A program made the position numbers and the translations under genes. Below the pieces are notes generated by a model, which saw nothing but the letters and a program-made list of their open reading frames with translations, did no database searches and was not told where the DNA came from. A stretch of 64,000 nt of DNA from Takakia lepidozioides (taxonomy: Eukaryota > Streptophyta > Takakiopsida > Takakiales > Takakiaceae): positions 53,568,001-53,632,000 of the forward strand of contig CM060733.1 of NCBI GenBank assembly GCA_030704615.1, written 5' to 3'. This document shows positions 9,446 to 19,979 of the stretch, one piece after another. Positions within the stretch are counted from its first letter, which is position 1. Each line of letters starts with the position of its first letter.

Positions 9446-11733
9446 CTAACGTTTGGGCGCATCCCGTGCCTTGACATCAAAAGACATCTCCGGCTCTGAT
9501 TCGCTGACCTGCTTTGATAGGCCCAACGCCAGATGGAGTTCCTGCATTATCCAGGATAAAAATTGATGATGGCTATCTAACAGATACTCCATAGTACATA
9601 AAGGCCATACCTGTAGTAGAGTGCCCTGCACTGCAGCACCCCTAGTCCCCAGAAATGTCATTTCTTTCAGAGAGTGGGAGATATTGATTAAATTCTCAAG
9701 TCCAACTTCATACATTTTGTAAATTTGCAATAAATACGAAATTATCAGAAAACCTTTCGCGTGGGCCGGGCGGAGGCATTGTGGTGCAATTGATGATGAT
9801 ATCAGGCCCAAATAGGCTAGATTGTGCCATAAAATTGAACAAAATAACATAGTAATGTGAGGAGGGAGGATAGATTGCACTCATAAGACGTTGTTTGCCG
9901 TAGCCTTGTGGCCATTGACCCCGCGCCCAGTTTGAGCGGGAACAAAAGAGACAGAACCTACCTCTGTCAGGGGCTGACGTTGGTAGTAAGACTTTACTCC
10001 ATATAAAGAATTAATCCGGGTTTTCCAGATGTCCTCTAGAAATCCCTTCACACAAGCATCAATCTGCTGTGTGTGATTTGCCCAAAAACTAGGCTTCAGG
10101 AGGGCCTGGGCTTTTGGCTCAGCCTCGAGACTTTCAAAGTTGGTAAACAGGGTATAGGCACACTTCCCTTAATAGATTTGAAGAGAGCATCTCTTTGGTG
10201 AGAGAACCCCGGACAGTGTATCAGAAAATGAATACTGTCTTCAGATTGCCCACACAACGGGCAATTGCACTCTCCCTTTCCTCTCTGCTTCTGTTTGCTG
10301 TTCAAAGGTAGGCTTCCTGCCCTGAGTTTAAATTTCAGTCTAGTGCCGAGAGTGGGTAGACCCTTGAGGTCATCCAAGATGTCCTCCCCCATGTCACAGA
10401 CTGGAAACAAGTTCAGGGAAGTTTTCTGCCTAATTTCATTTTCATCAGACAATCTCATGGCAACAGACATGGCTGAGGACACTACAGCCTCTAAGTCAGA
10501 TTTATCCAGCAGGGTCAAGGCTTGCGGATCCAGGTCCGGGTCCTTGAGGATCTCTTCTACTCTCTTCTGCCAGGACTTAGCCTGTTTGACAGGGCGGTCA
10601 TGTTTCCAAGATATAGAGTCGATTAACTTAGGATATCTGGTGTTGGGCATATGTTGCAGCTGACCCCACCATCTGACCTTGAATTCATCTCGTCGGGAGC
10701 TTAAGGACGGAATGCCAAACTCACCCCGAACAGCCACATTGGCTGTTTTGGAGCATGCTGACATACACTCCTTAAGCACCCCCACTTGAATGGATTCTAG
10801 AGACTTAGCCTGGTTGGAGTTATCAACCCATATGGCAGATCCGTACTCCAAGGCAGGTCTAATAACGCGACAAAGCATGGTTTTCTTAACCTCAGAGTTG
10901 ACCCCTCTGAAGTGGAAAAATTTAGTGAGCCCCAGAGCTTTGCCCTTGGCAGTTTGAACAACTTTCCGGATATGTGCATCCCAATTACAATTGGAGGAGA
11001 ACTCAACGCCCAGGTAAGTGTAGGAAGGGAGGACTGGGATCTCTTGGCTACCCCACTGCCACTTAAGATCACTTCCTCCCTCTCCTCTGTCGTTGAATGC
11101 TACCACTGCACATTTGCTGACATTAGCCTCTAGCCCCCAAAGATCAAAGTATCTCTTCGCGCAATCAATCAACTCCTGGAGATTGGTTGGAGTCTCCCCT
11201 ATGCCTGCGAAGTCATCCGCAAACATAAGGGCTGGTATGAGGAGGGAGGATAGAAAGGTCATTGGAGGGAGTGATCACCTGTAAGTATGACTTCGCCCTC
11301 ATTAAGGGTCATGATGGTGCTACTATGACTGACAAGGAAAGGAATGCTGAAAATCATGTCCTTTGTACTGCCTTTCTGCTTCAGCTGTCCATCCACCGCC
11401 CACCCACCCATTTTAGTTGCAGCTGTTAGATACATAAAAGAGCATGCCACATAGGGGACCAAAAAGTCATATGTTACCATTGCTAACTGACTGTCCAACC
11501 TAAATTAGTAGAAGTCCTAAGCTTGTTTTAAACAAGCATGTGTTTGTAATCATTATAACTGCAGATGCCTCCTACTCTAGGAACAACCGGGGATCTGGTA
11601 CCTCTACATAAAGCTCCAGTGACCTTGGTACTGTGAATTGGTTACAAAACTGATTCTGAACAGTGGGACCAGGTAGATTTATCTCAAGCCATAGCTCCAA
11701 GTCATCATAGGCAGCCACTTTCTTCTTGGGTAT
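9446..11733 (-). pseudogene. FAH-domain (acylpyruvase/FAHD1-like) gene fragment, split by a LINE
   Basis: Minus-strand exons encode the C-terminal half of a fumarylacetoacetate-hydrolase-domain enzyme, a family with FAHD1 acylpyruvase/oxaloacetate decarboxylase. Exon 11,733-11,670 gives YDDLELWLE. The exon ending at 11,279 gives WAVDGQLKQKG, STKDMIFSIPFLVSH and IMTLNEGEVILTG. The last exon (about 9,557-9,446) continues TPSGVGPIKAGQRIRAG. There the reading frame shifts before a C-terminus reading FDVKARDAPKR, because a short piece corresponding to the usual ITGLxD segment has been lost. The intron between the last two exons holds the LINE inserted at 9,875-11,237. N-terminal exons are not found, so this is a dead fragment. 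Confidence 0.75.
9858..11254 (-). mobile_element. 5'-truncated non-LTR retrotransposon (LINE) with 17-bp TSD
   Basis: The insert is 9,875-11,237, flanked by TGAGGAGGGAGGATAGA at 9,858-9,874 and 11,238-11,254. On the minus strand it opens within RT at MFADDFAGIGE (the catalytic ADD). It runs through the RT thumb and ends with a zinc-binding C-terminus (CNCPLCGQSEDSIHFLIHC) at about 10,200-10,270. Coding continues to about 10,096, then past a frame change to about 9,900. There is no poly(A) tail, and the 3' end reads TCTTATGAGTGCAA before the TSD. It looks like a fairly young insertion because the TSD is perfect. Confidence 0.85.
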
Positions 11734-12009
11734 CTGCATGCATCAGTCCCAGTTCCCTCCATCGACAATTCCCTAACACATAGTAAATTTGCTCAATTCA
11801 CATACCTCATAAACATGTCCGTCTCATCTCAATTTGCTCAAGTCCTGGAATATAACTGTGAAACCAATGATAACTAAGAATACCCAATTGTTGAGGGTCA
11901 TTAATTTTATCCATGGAAGACCTGTACATGAGAAACAATTCAGCCAAGGTTAGGACTACCTACTCCAGATAAAGTAGTAATTATGAAGGGTGCATAACAG
12001 AAGCTTGAC

Positions 12010-12177
12010 CAATAATATTTTGCCACATCAAATCGCTAATGAAGTTACCATAGCATCCCACAGGTGGTCTCTTCATCAGATGATCATAGGGAGGCTCGGT
12101 CGCCCATGCCAGCGCACCGAGTGTGTCCATTATCAGATTCACCCAAAGCAGCTCGACAGCAGTGAGTGGTGCCTCCC
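12010..12177 (-). pseudogene. P-type Ca2+-ATPase (ACA type) single exon fragment
   Basis: A 168-base minus-strand exon with an acceptor before 12,177 and a GT donor after 12,010 encodes GEAPLTAVELLWVNLIMDT, LGALAWATEPPYDHLMKRPP and VGCYGNFISDLMWQNIIG. This is the M6 and following loop of plant autoinhibited Ca2+-ATPases (family consensus PLTAVQLLWVNMIMDTLGAL). It contains the N and D of the Ca2+-binding M6 segment. No flanking ATPase exons are present on either side. It is the uppermost of four gene pieces in the same orientation. Confidence 0.8.
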
Positions 12178-12379
12178 CTGTATTGCAAGCAACATAAGAT
12201 ACTTAGCTCCTGGCATGATGAGAGCTGAGTACTTACATGTAACTTGTGCTCCCTACCAATGCCCAATCCAACCTGTTGACAGGGACATCCCTCCAAGCCT
12301 CAAGGTATTACAAAAAGCAGAGAGACACTTGTGGGGCAAACAATGGTAATGTCAGAAAATCTCCATTTCCCACTGCCTC

Positions 12380-13530
12380 CCAAGATGGGCAGAGTGAACG
12401 TGCAGGGATTTAGGGTCAAGATTTTCAAAGTTGGTGAACAGAGGTGCAAGAACTATGTTCTGGATGTTCCTAAATAGGGTACCTTTTGATTATGAGATCA
12501 GGTGTCACAGACTGGAAACAAGTTTAGGGTTGCTAATTTATGTATAGCTTCATTTTTGGAGGACAGTTTTTGGGCATCAGAGATGGCCATTGCGAGGATC
12601 AGTAATGCTTGCCAGCTTAACTGCATGAAGTTGCGACTCTTAGACATCGGGCAATTACAATTTCCTTTGCTCTTTGCATTTGTGTACTGTTCAAATGTAA
12701 ATTTAGTTTACATTTCACTCCAGTCATGCGGAGGGTAGGTAGGCCATTGAGATCATCTCTCCCTTCCCTCCTCGCTACTATCTCTCTGTGTGGGGTGGGG
12801 ACAGAGAGTGCAGCAAGGGGGGAAGGGAGAGAGGGCATGAAACCCCATGTAGGGCACTCTTTCTCCTTCTGCTGCTCTGTCCCTCACAGACCCCCCTGTT
12901 GCTTGGTTAAACCTAAAAAAAAATAAACAGAGGGGAGAGCAGGTCGAGAAAGGCTCACTCCAGTAGTGACTTACCTTGGTATAAACATGTGGAAAGCCCT
13001 TCATACTGGCATCAAGCTCTGTGTGTGAGCAGCCCCAAAGGTACATCCCAATAGGGCCAGGGATTTAGGCTCGGCCTCGAGATTTTCAACGTTGGTAAAG
13101 AGGTCATATGCAGGAACCATGTTCTTGATGTTCCTGAAGAGGATCTAATTCAGATCCTTACTCTTGTCACAGACTGTAAAACAATATTAAGGTAGTTCTA
13201 TGGCTACATTTTCAGACGATAGTGTTTGGGCACTAGACATGGTTTTGGACACAACCCCCTCCAGTCAATTCCTATTGCGAGGATCAGATATGCTTGACAA
13301 TTTATCTGCATCTGTTTATTGTTAAAAGGTAGGCTCACCACCACGAGTTTAAGTGTCAGTTTACTGCCAAGGATACGCAGGCCCTTTAGATCATCCCTCA
13401 TGTCCTTGCTCATGTCACAGACTAGAAACAAGTTTAGGGTAGTTTTTATGTCTAACTTCATTTTCAAAAGACACTCTTTGGGCATCAGACATGGCTGCTC
13501 TGACCATGACATGCTTCTGCCATGGAGGTA
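12380..13530 (-). repeat. Degenerate LINE C-terminal modules, several copies
   Basis: Minus-strand fragments repeat the C-terminal part of the LINE at 9,875. The word LNLFPVCDM (or LVCDM) preceded by an AMSxAQRxSxEN motif recurs near 12,500-12,600 and 13,410-13,500, with a weaker copy near 13,170-13,260. The distal module, related to VKGFLEDIW of the full LINE, recurs near 12,980-13,140 (MKGFPHVYTK). All carry stops. The pattern is repeated partial copies, not one element with gaps. Confidence 0.65.
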
Positions 13531-14014
13531 GTAATACATTCAATTTGGATCTATGATTACAATCCTTATGAAGCCAAATTATTTCCCAAAAAGTGCAGTA
13601 GAGTAGTATCTCCAGGTGAGACCTCTCCACTTCCTTATGTATGCCTCCAATGACATTTGGGGAGGGGAAACAATCGAAATGTTCAAGTCTTTCAAAGTCT
13701 GATCCAACACAATGACGACGCTCTTTTCGAGCTGCAAATTGTATATTTGTCAGTATTGCAAATAAGATACCCTTCACATAATTGAAGAAAAGAAAACGGC
13801 TTATTTGAATACACACCTGACTCCAAAATGTAGCCTTGTGGAGCCAGTTATCAAACACCAAATCACTGATTCTTTCCACTTTTGTGCCAGGCTGTATGGT
13901 GCTATTTGGGAACTGATTCAAGTCATTTACTGTCTGATCCGAGTTCCATATCTCCAGCCACCTTATTTTTGTTTGTGGGTCGACCATGGATATGGTCAGC
14001 CGGTGCAATTTCTC

Positions 14015-14423
14015 CTGCTGCATCTCCGGATGCTTTCTTCATAGAAATGTGATGGGTAACTGCTGGTTTCCTCTTCAATTGGTGTTGCTGACACTACACC
14101 ACAGCAGATACCTCTTAAACAACTTAGGCCTTCCAGCCGCATCTTTGCAACCTGCTCCCACTCTGGGTGTGCAGCGAACAGGGTAGCTTCCTGCTCCTCA
14201 TCCAGTCCTCCCCTCCAGTCATACTCTCTGACCCCTCGAGGTCTTCTTGTAGCAGGTAATCTACTAGATTTCTCTGTGGTAATTTGTATCTCGTGCATCC
14301 CATTATGCACAGTTAGTAACTGAGAATTCCAGTCATGGAATACCCTGGCCTGTTTCAGCCACGGACGTCCCAATAATAAGGAGTAAGCCTCCATGACTTC
14401 ATCCAATGAGATTTGATCTGCTG
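14015..14423 (-). mobile_element. Ty3/gypsy protease-linker fragment inserted in an exon, 6-bp duplication
   Basis: The 397-bp insert 14,021-14,417 lies between direct copies of CTGCTG (14,015-14,020 and 14,418-14,423). On the minus strand it encodes AYSLLLGRPWLKQARVFHDW, the C-terminal part of a gypsy retropepsin (GRPWL), and continues open for about 130 codons. Removing it with one copy of CTGCTG restores an uninterrupted exon (EFLQQEKLHRLTIS). It has no LTR ends, so it is a retroelement piece and not a complete insertion. Confidence 0.65.
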
Positions 14424-15657
14424 AAGGAACTCAGAACCAAGTCCAGGATGTACTATTCTAAGCTGTTTTCCGAAGGCGGACATCAATTTGGTTCTTTGCA
14501 TTTCAAACTCCTTTTTTATTGCTGCTTCCACACCCTTTGATGTCCTTAGTTCCTCTGGTGTAGTGCGGTAATATTCGGATTTTCCCTTCTCAACTGCCTC
14601 TGCCAGTTCTTGCTGCATTGATTCAAATAGTGATTAGCACCGAAGGAACTACAAACATGTATTCGAAAAGTAAACTGAGTACAGACTCGGGCTTACCGCA
14701 TACATGTACTCCAGAAACGCCTCTCGAGTCAAAGAATACCAAGTGCCTGCAGCTCTTCCTGTTTCGCACTTCTTGATTATATTGGGGGGGAGTACTGTCC
14801 GAAAATCATCTAGCTTCATCAGACCAATCCTCTGAATTTGGAATAGTGTGTGGACCAAGCTTGTTGTCACATGCGATTTATCTGTCGATCTGCAAAAACA
14901 TTGGAAACATTGCATTCCTTAACACTGTTTTTTTGGGATTAACAAGACACTACAGAGGGAACGAAGTCTCTAGGATGACTTACTTGTTCACGTCATGCAT
15001 AGCTGAGAGAAGCCTAGCGATGTCGTTTCCAGGATCCAAAACCATTGCCTCCACAACAACATGCTTGTCTTTGTCTTTCGCATGATGTTTCTGAATGTAT
15101 CCCATCCATGCCAGCAATCGGTGGTTGCCGTCCCAGACGTAGAACATGTGGTTGCAGAATTGCTGGGTGTTCTTTCCCATCATGAGGCCCAGCTCGAACT
15201 CCTCATTAGCATCTTTCCAGCACACATCCCATGTATCACTGATATTTAGAGACACTAATGTGCTTTTCCCATTTATATCCGTCAGTGACACATAAAAAAC
15301 TTGTGCACCAAGTCTGTATCCATGCACGAAATCACTCTCCAATTTTGTTATGTCATGGGAAAGAGGTGGACGCACAACAGACATAGATATCATCCAGCAT
15401 AGAGGGATGTCCAAACGCCCTCCAGATACGAGCATGTCCCTTATAACCTCCTGAGAGTTTACCTTCTGGAATGACATGAGTTCTTTCACCTTGTCAAGGT
15501 AGTGCACTTCAGATTCATCTGCTTCATCGTTATTCTCTGAGCTTTTTCCAGACTCGTCCCCATCTCCAGATCCTTTCCCCTCTAATCCTGTAGGCTTGGA
15601 CCTCACAGTTTTCTGCACGATGCCATTCAAATCTGATTGAGTAATGTGCAAATAGTG

Positions 15658-16424
15658 AACAGCGGTAACGACCATCACTCTATCTCGTCTCAACTCACAA
15701 AGAATGGTATGAAACAAATTCAGAACCATCTACACAAGCAAAGCTGATCCCGCCGAATTCAAAACAAAACACTATGATTCTAGGGACACAGGAACAGAAA
15801 GGTTTTGAGCAAGAGCGAACGACGTTAACGACAATCACAAAAGAGTGGAACCTGCGAGATCGGTGTTGTGCAATGACATATATGTGTAAGTGATTGGCGG
15901 CAACGACATTCAGTATAGTTTAGGTCGGACAGTAAATGCAGATTATTCAGATTGACTCCATTGTGATGAACGTCACAAGCATTCAATGTTTCTTGTCTAT
16001 CTCGAGAGTACTTTCCAATCGATACTCTACCTGAATCTACAGTATGGTCTTCAAATCTTTGATTGGCGGTACCGCCTTTCCACTTCTCTATCTGTTCAAC
16101 CTCAAACAAAGAAAATGCATTGCAAAACAATATGACTGAATATGCCGACCCTCACTCTCTCTTCAAACACATAGGTACATAAATCTCATGAGGAGAGTCG
16201 AATGGCGTTAACGACGCTCGCAATTCAGTAGACTTCAATCACATGTTCCTGCTAAAGAAGGGAAGAGGAAGGACTGCTTGAAAGGCAATCAGACAGACTG
16301 TATGATCTGAACAACAGTGAATGACGGTACCGTCAGTCACCCACTCATTGTGCGGTAAACCCTTAACAGAGGAGTAGAAAGCAAATCACTGTTGTTTCAT
16401 GGTGATGGTCGGTAGCGACAATCC
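15658..16424. repeat. Family of palindromic ~20-bp repeats inside intron 1
   Basis: At least six, and perhaps seven, copies of an imperfect palindrome with core TGnCGkTAnCGnCA lie within the 882-bp first intron (15,613-16,494). Cores are GCGGTAACGACC (15,662), GACGTTAACGACA (15,821), GGCGGCAACGACA (15,896), GGCGGTACCGCC (16,065), GGCGTTAACGACGC (16,204), TGACGGTACCGTCA (16,322) and GTCGGTAGCGACA (16,408). The 16,322 copy extends outward to GTGA...TCAC with a single mismatched pair. An unrelated inverted repeat, TTGTGA/TCACAA, lies at about 15,961. Spacing is 75-170 bp. Each copy has a different centre but the same symmetric outer sequence. Confidence 0.75.
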
Positions 16425-17649
16425 CTTTCTGGGACATTCCACTCAATCTCTACGCAGATCTTCAACAATGAAATGTAAGTTAGAGAAAACTTACTGGCGC
16501 CTTCGTAGGTTTTGAAATTGGATCCCCTTCTGCAGCTTTCCTCTTCCCTCTCATATCTGCTGGAATTTCTGTCTGCTCTAGGGTTTCTGGACCTTCTCCC
16601 GATTCAGCGTTCCTCGTACTTCCACCTCCTTCAGTTTCCCTGCGAGTCATCTCTGCATCCACAGGCTGGTTTCCAACGCGCACTGTTATCGCCGACTGTG
16701 TCACAGCCGCTGCCTCAGTCTCGGTCTGCTCTTGTGAATCAGTCTCCGCGTTCACCTGCTGCCTTGGCCCTGTGTTCTCCAACAAAACGACGCCTCGTCA
16801 TTTACTCTCTTGCTCTGCGTCTCTCTCTAAGGGAGATAAAATAAAGTTTCTTCTCTTTCGTATTGTGGAACCCTCTCCAGTTTGACTACCACTCTCCCTC
16901 TAAGCGCAAAAAGTAGAAAAACGAAGTGACTCCCGATTTCTTGCGGGATTGCGTGCATTGTTGCTTGTCTCTAGAAGCATCGGATTCCCTCTCGCGTGAC
17001 CGTTACACATAGTCGTTCCCTTATTAGTGCACATGCTAGCAATTAGTGTACAACTGTTCGTATTCAGTTATCGATGTCTGATGTGTGTCGCCCAAAATAA
17101 ACAACGTGTTCTTTATTAGAACGGTTTCAATATTTAAAAATAACAGCGAATCCCAGAAATTTTGGCGCCCAGTCTTAGACAAATATATGTAAATGAACGA
17201 AAGTTTGATGACAAATTTTGGGATATCATACACGCTCATCATTGTTAGCCAACCCCACGTTCGTTTCACATTTTGAACTTTCTAGGTGCGCATGATCATT
17301 GGTAGTAGTATAAAGATACATTTACTTAATCTGCAATCCCACCCTCAGATCCTGTGGCATGCTTCCAGGAAGTCAGCTTGTTATTGTGTTTATTGATGAG
17401 GTTCTGATTAACGGTTTAACAGCTGCTGACATTGCTCCTAGGGATACTCTGACCACTGGGCCCACAAGAAAAGTAATTAAAATGGACGGCTGCATATCTG
17501 GAAGGAATAACAAAATATGCACAGTCGTCGTCTGAGCTTCCTCCGTCATATTCTCTGCTCATTCTTCAACTGTGTGCTGGAGACATGAGTAAACCGATTT
17601 ACACTGAAGGTCTGCGATAGCAAGGTATCAACGTACGCGAGGAAGGAAG

Positions 17650-19975
17650 ATGGCTTCCTCTGAAGCAGAGTTCTTCTCTGACGACAAACCAGTGCCGTTC
17701 TCCCAGGAAGTCCTTGACAATGGATTTGCAATTGTTGTGGAGCATGTCTTGGCTACCCGTTTTCAGCTTTAGAATGGCTCCATCTTTTTGGAGAAAGAGT
17801 TGTACGATTCGAAAGGGAAGTTGTTGAAATACTCTTTCCAAAACCGTGATGAGACGGCTCATGTCAGCCAGTGGAGAGTGCGCCCTGGTCGATACAGAGT
17901 ACTTGGAGAGCCTCGGCGAAAGTCCCTTGGGTCATATGTGACGCCCGGGACTGCTGCTTCGGTCGTTGAAGACAAGAGAGAGGTGGTGGTGAAAAAAGAA
18001 CAGACGTCCTCCACTCCAATCGTTGAGCTTTCGGATTTGTCCGATGATGACATAAGTGAAATTCCAAATCCAGTCCTTCCTACTGTGGTTGGAGAAGTTG
18101 ATGAAGAAGAGATTTGTAGTGTCATTCCAAAACTACGGGCGATGGGAGGAATGGCTGGATTCAAAAGTGAGTTGCGAGGAATTGATTGGGAATCTTTGAA
18201 GCAGGTGCTTGTGAAGTTCTTGTCAGAGACTTTTGATGGCGATATCCTATTCGAGCTGCCTCCTCCTCCGCGAGTTGGAGGTGTAACAATCATGATGCAT
18301 GGAATGGACAAGAAACACGACGGGCACCCGTGGTGCAGAACAAAAACATCAAATATTCAGAATGATAACAAGCTTGTTTTAAGGAGAACAATTTGCAATG
18401 GACACCTTAGGTGTGATAATTTGAATTGCAGACACTTTCTTCAGTCTGGGGTTCATAATCAAAGCGAATAGGAGGGTCTGGCGGAAAATCCATTTCAGCC
18501 TGGGACTGCCCCACCACCGGCAAACACTTTCGCCTGCAAATTCTGCAACTTGTGCCATCCTGCTTGGCGCTCTGCGGAGCAAGAATGTACTATGTTGTCC
18601 ACCGTTTGAAAACAATGACAAGAGTTTGTGTGCATTTCGGATTCCATAACCATCATGTCTCGAAGGGGGATTACAGGGAGAGTGTTGAGACAGTATCGAG
18701 GTTGATTAAACAGGAGTTCGGGAGAAACCCATCCGCAACAACATCTGCAATTGCTCTTGGCGCAAGTAAGTCCTTCTTGGAAAACCATATTTCGAGTGAA
18801 GGGGATTATGTGGGGACTAAACTCGACGGTGCAGCATTGGACCTGGTCATGGATCATTTCTCCACTTTGAGTTCATCTAACATTCGGCATCAGATCAATG
18901 CATTAAGAATGGGCTCTGGTATCAGAGGCTACATAGACAACATTTTGGAGTTGAAACGAGTGAGCAAGTACGATTACATCCAGGACAATGTATTCCCAGG
19001 TCAAGGTGCCATCAAAGTTTTTCTTTTCAAAATGTCGACTGTTGGGGAGGGCAGTGGGATTAGCCTCGTGAAGCTGATGCAGAAGACTGGGGATTTGCAG
19101 AACTATTTTCTTACGTTTGATCATGTGAAACGAGTGAAGGATTGGACGACAATGGCTTGTCATGTCTACGATCCAGTGTACCAACGAGTTATGACAATTG
19201 CAGTTTGTGACATGCAATCCGAGGATACGGAATCCCAGAAGCTCATGTGGAATTCCCTGATACGTGTCATGGGCTGCCATCTCCAAATTTCGCAGGTTTC
19301 ATGGCGGATAGTGCTCAAGCAAATTTCAATGCTGTTCGTATTGTCTTCGGATCGGGCGACCCAAAAGTGCCAATGCGAGGAAGAAAGCGTACATGTCTAT
19401 TCCATTGGACACAATCTCTGGAAAAACATACAAAGTCGGACATCAAACCAGAGATGCAGACTCAGCACCGTAAATTGTGCGAAGAGTACAAAGATGCTAG
19501 AACAATGAAGGAGACGGACACTTTGTTCCAGACAATTCGTGCCTGGTGGTTCTCTTCTGGAGCTGCATCACTTGAGAGTATGAGAGCATTGGAAGATTGG
19601 CTGGCGTTTTGGCACTTCCGGTATAGACAGTGGGGAGCAGCCATGGCAGTGGTACGAGGCTTATATTTCTTGCTTTATTCATACATTTACTTTCCATTTT
19701 ATTGTCTCCTCGCTTTCTTTATGTTGTTTCCTGTTCACTGTTTTGAAGTGTGGTTCTCCACTTTGCAGAACATGTCCATTGAGGAAATGGCGGACATGCC
19801 ATCTTGCAATTTGGCAGAAACTATGCACAACGCATGGTTGCAGCAGTCTGGGAAACGAGGTCGGGATTTGTATGTGACTACGTACTTCACTAGCCGTTTG
19901 CTTGGGTTGCTAAGGAGATGCAGCACAAGTGGGTGGCAAAGAGATAAAGACGGAGTTTGGGTCAAGGTCTTATAG
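17650..19975 (+). pseudogene. MULE-like transposase gene, decayed, with one intron
   Basis: The frame opens at ATG 17,650 (MASSEAEFFSDDKPVPF). It has in-frame TAG stops near 17,770 and 18,469, and frame changes near 18,590 and 19,270. Recognisable parts are an acidic linker (LSDLSDDDISEIP), a cysteine/histidine-rich zinc-binding region (CNGHLRCDNLNC, CKFCNLCH) and a DDE-type core (MTIAVCDMQSEDTESQKL, then FAGFMADSAQANFNAVR and CLFHWTQSLEKH). The Asp-rich positions and C.FHW motif resemble Mutator-like transposases. An intron of about 118 bp (19,652-19,769) precedes the C-terminal exon (CNLAETMHNAWLQQSGKR). Terminal inverted repeats were not identified. It is transcribed divergently from the WDGNHR gene. 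Confidence 0.6.
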
Positions 19976-19979
19976 ATGG

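Larger units (their letters stand above)
13579..16650 (-). pseudogene. Six-exon gene of unknown function with WDGNHR motif, interrupted by a gypsy fragment
   Basis: Exons (minus strand, all in phase): 16,650-16,495; 15,612-14,984; 14,889-14,697; 14,612-14,418 joined to 14,014-13,817 once the insert is removed; 13,731-13,579. The start is the first usable ATG at 16,650, since an upstream open stretch lacks one. Without the insert the product would be about 507 residues. It has an acidic, low-complexity N-terminus (SGDGDESGKSSENNDEADE) and a central FYVWDGNHRLLAWMGYI motif that recalls the ParB/sulfiredoxin fold. A helical region follows (VEKGKSEYYRTTPEELRTSK) and it ends LFGK. I do not know its function. 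Divergent placement beside the MULE-like transposase suggests the two may belong to one element. Confidence 0.6.

Noticed and set aside
15825-16130. Open frame that looked like an extra exon of the WDGNHR gene (VEQIEKWKGGTANQ)
   Set aside because: It consists of intron sequence. Its GGTA residues come from one of the palindromes, and neighbouring exons already join in phase without it.
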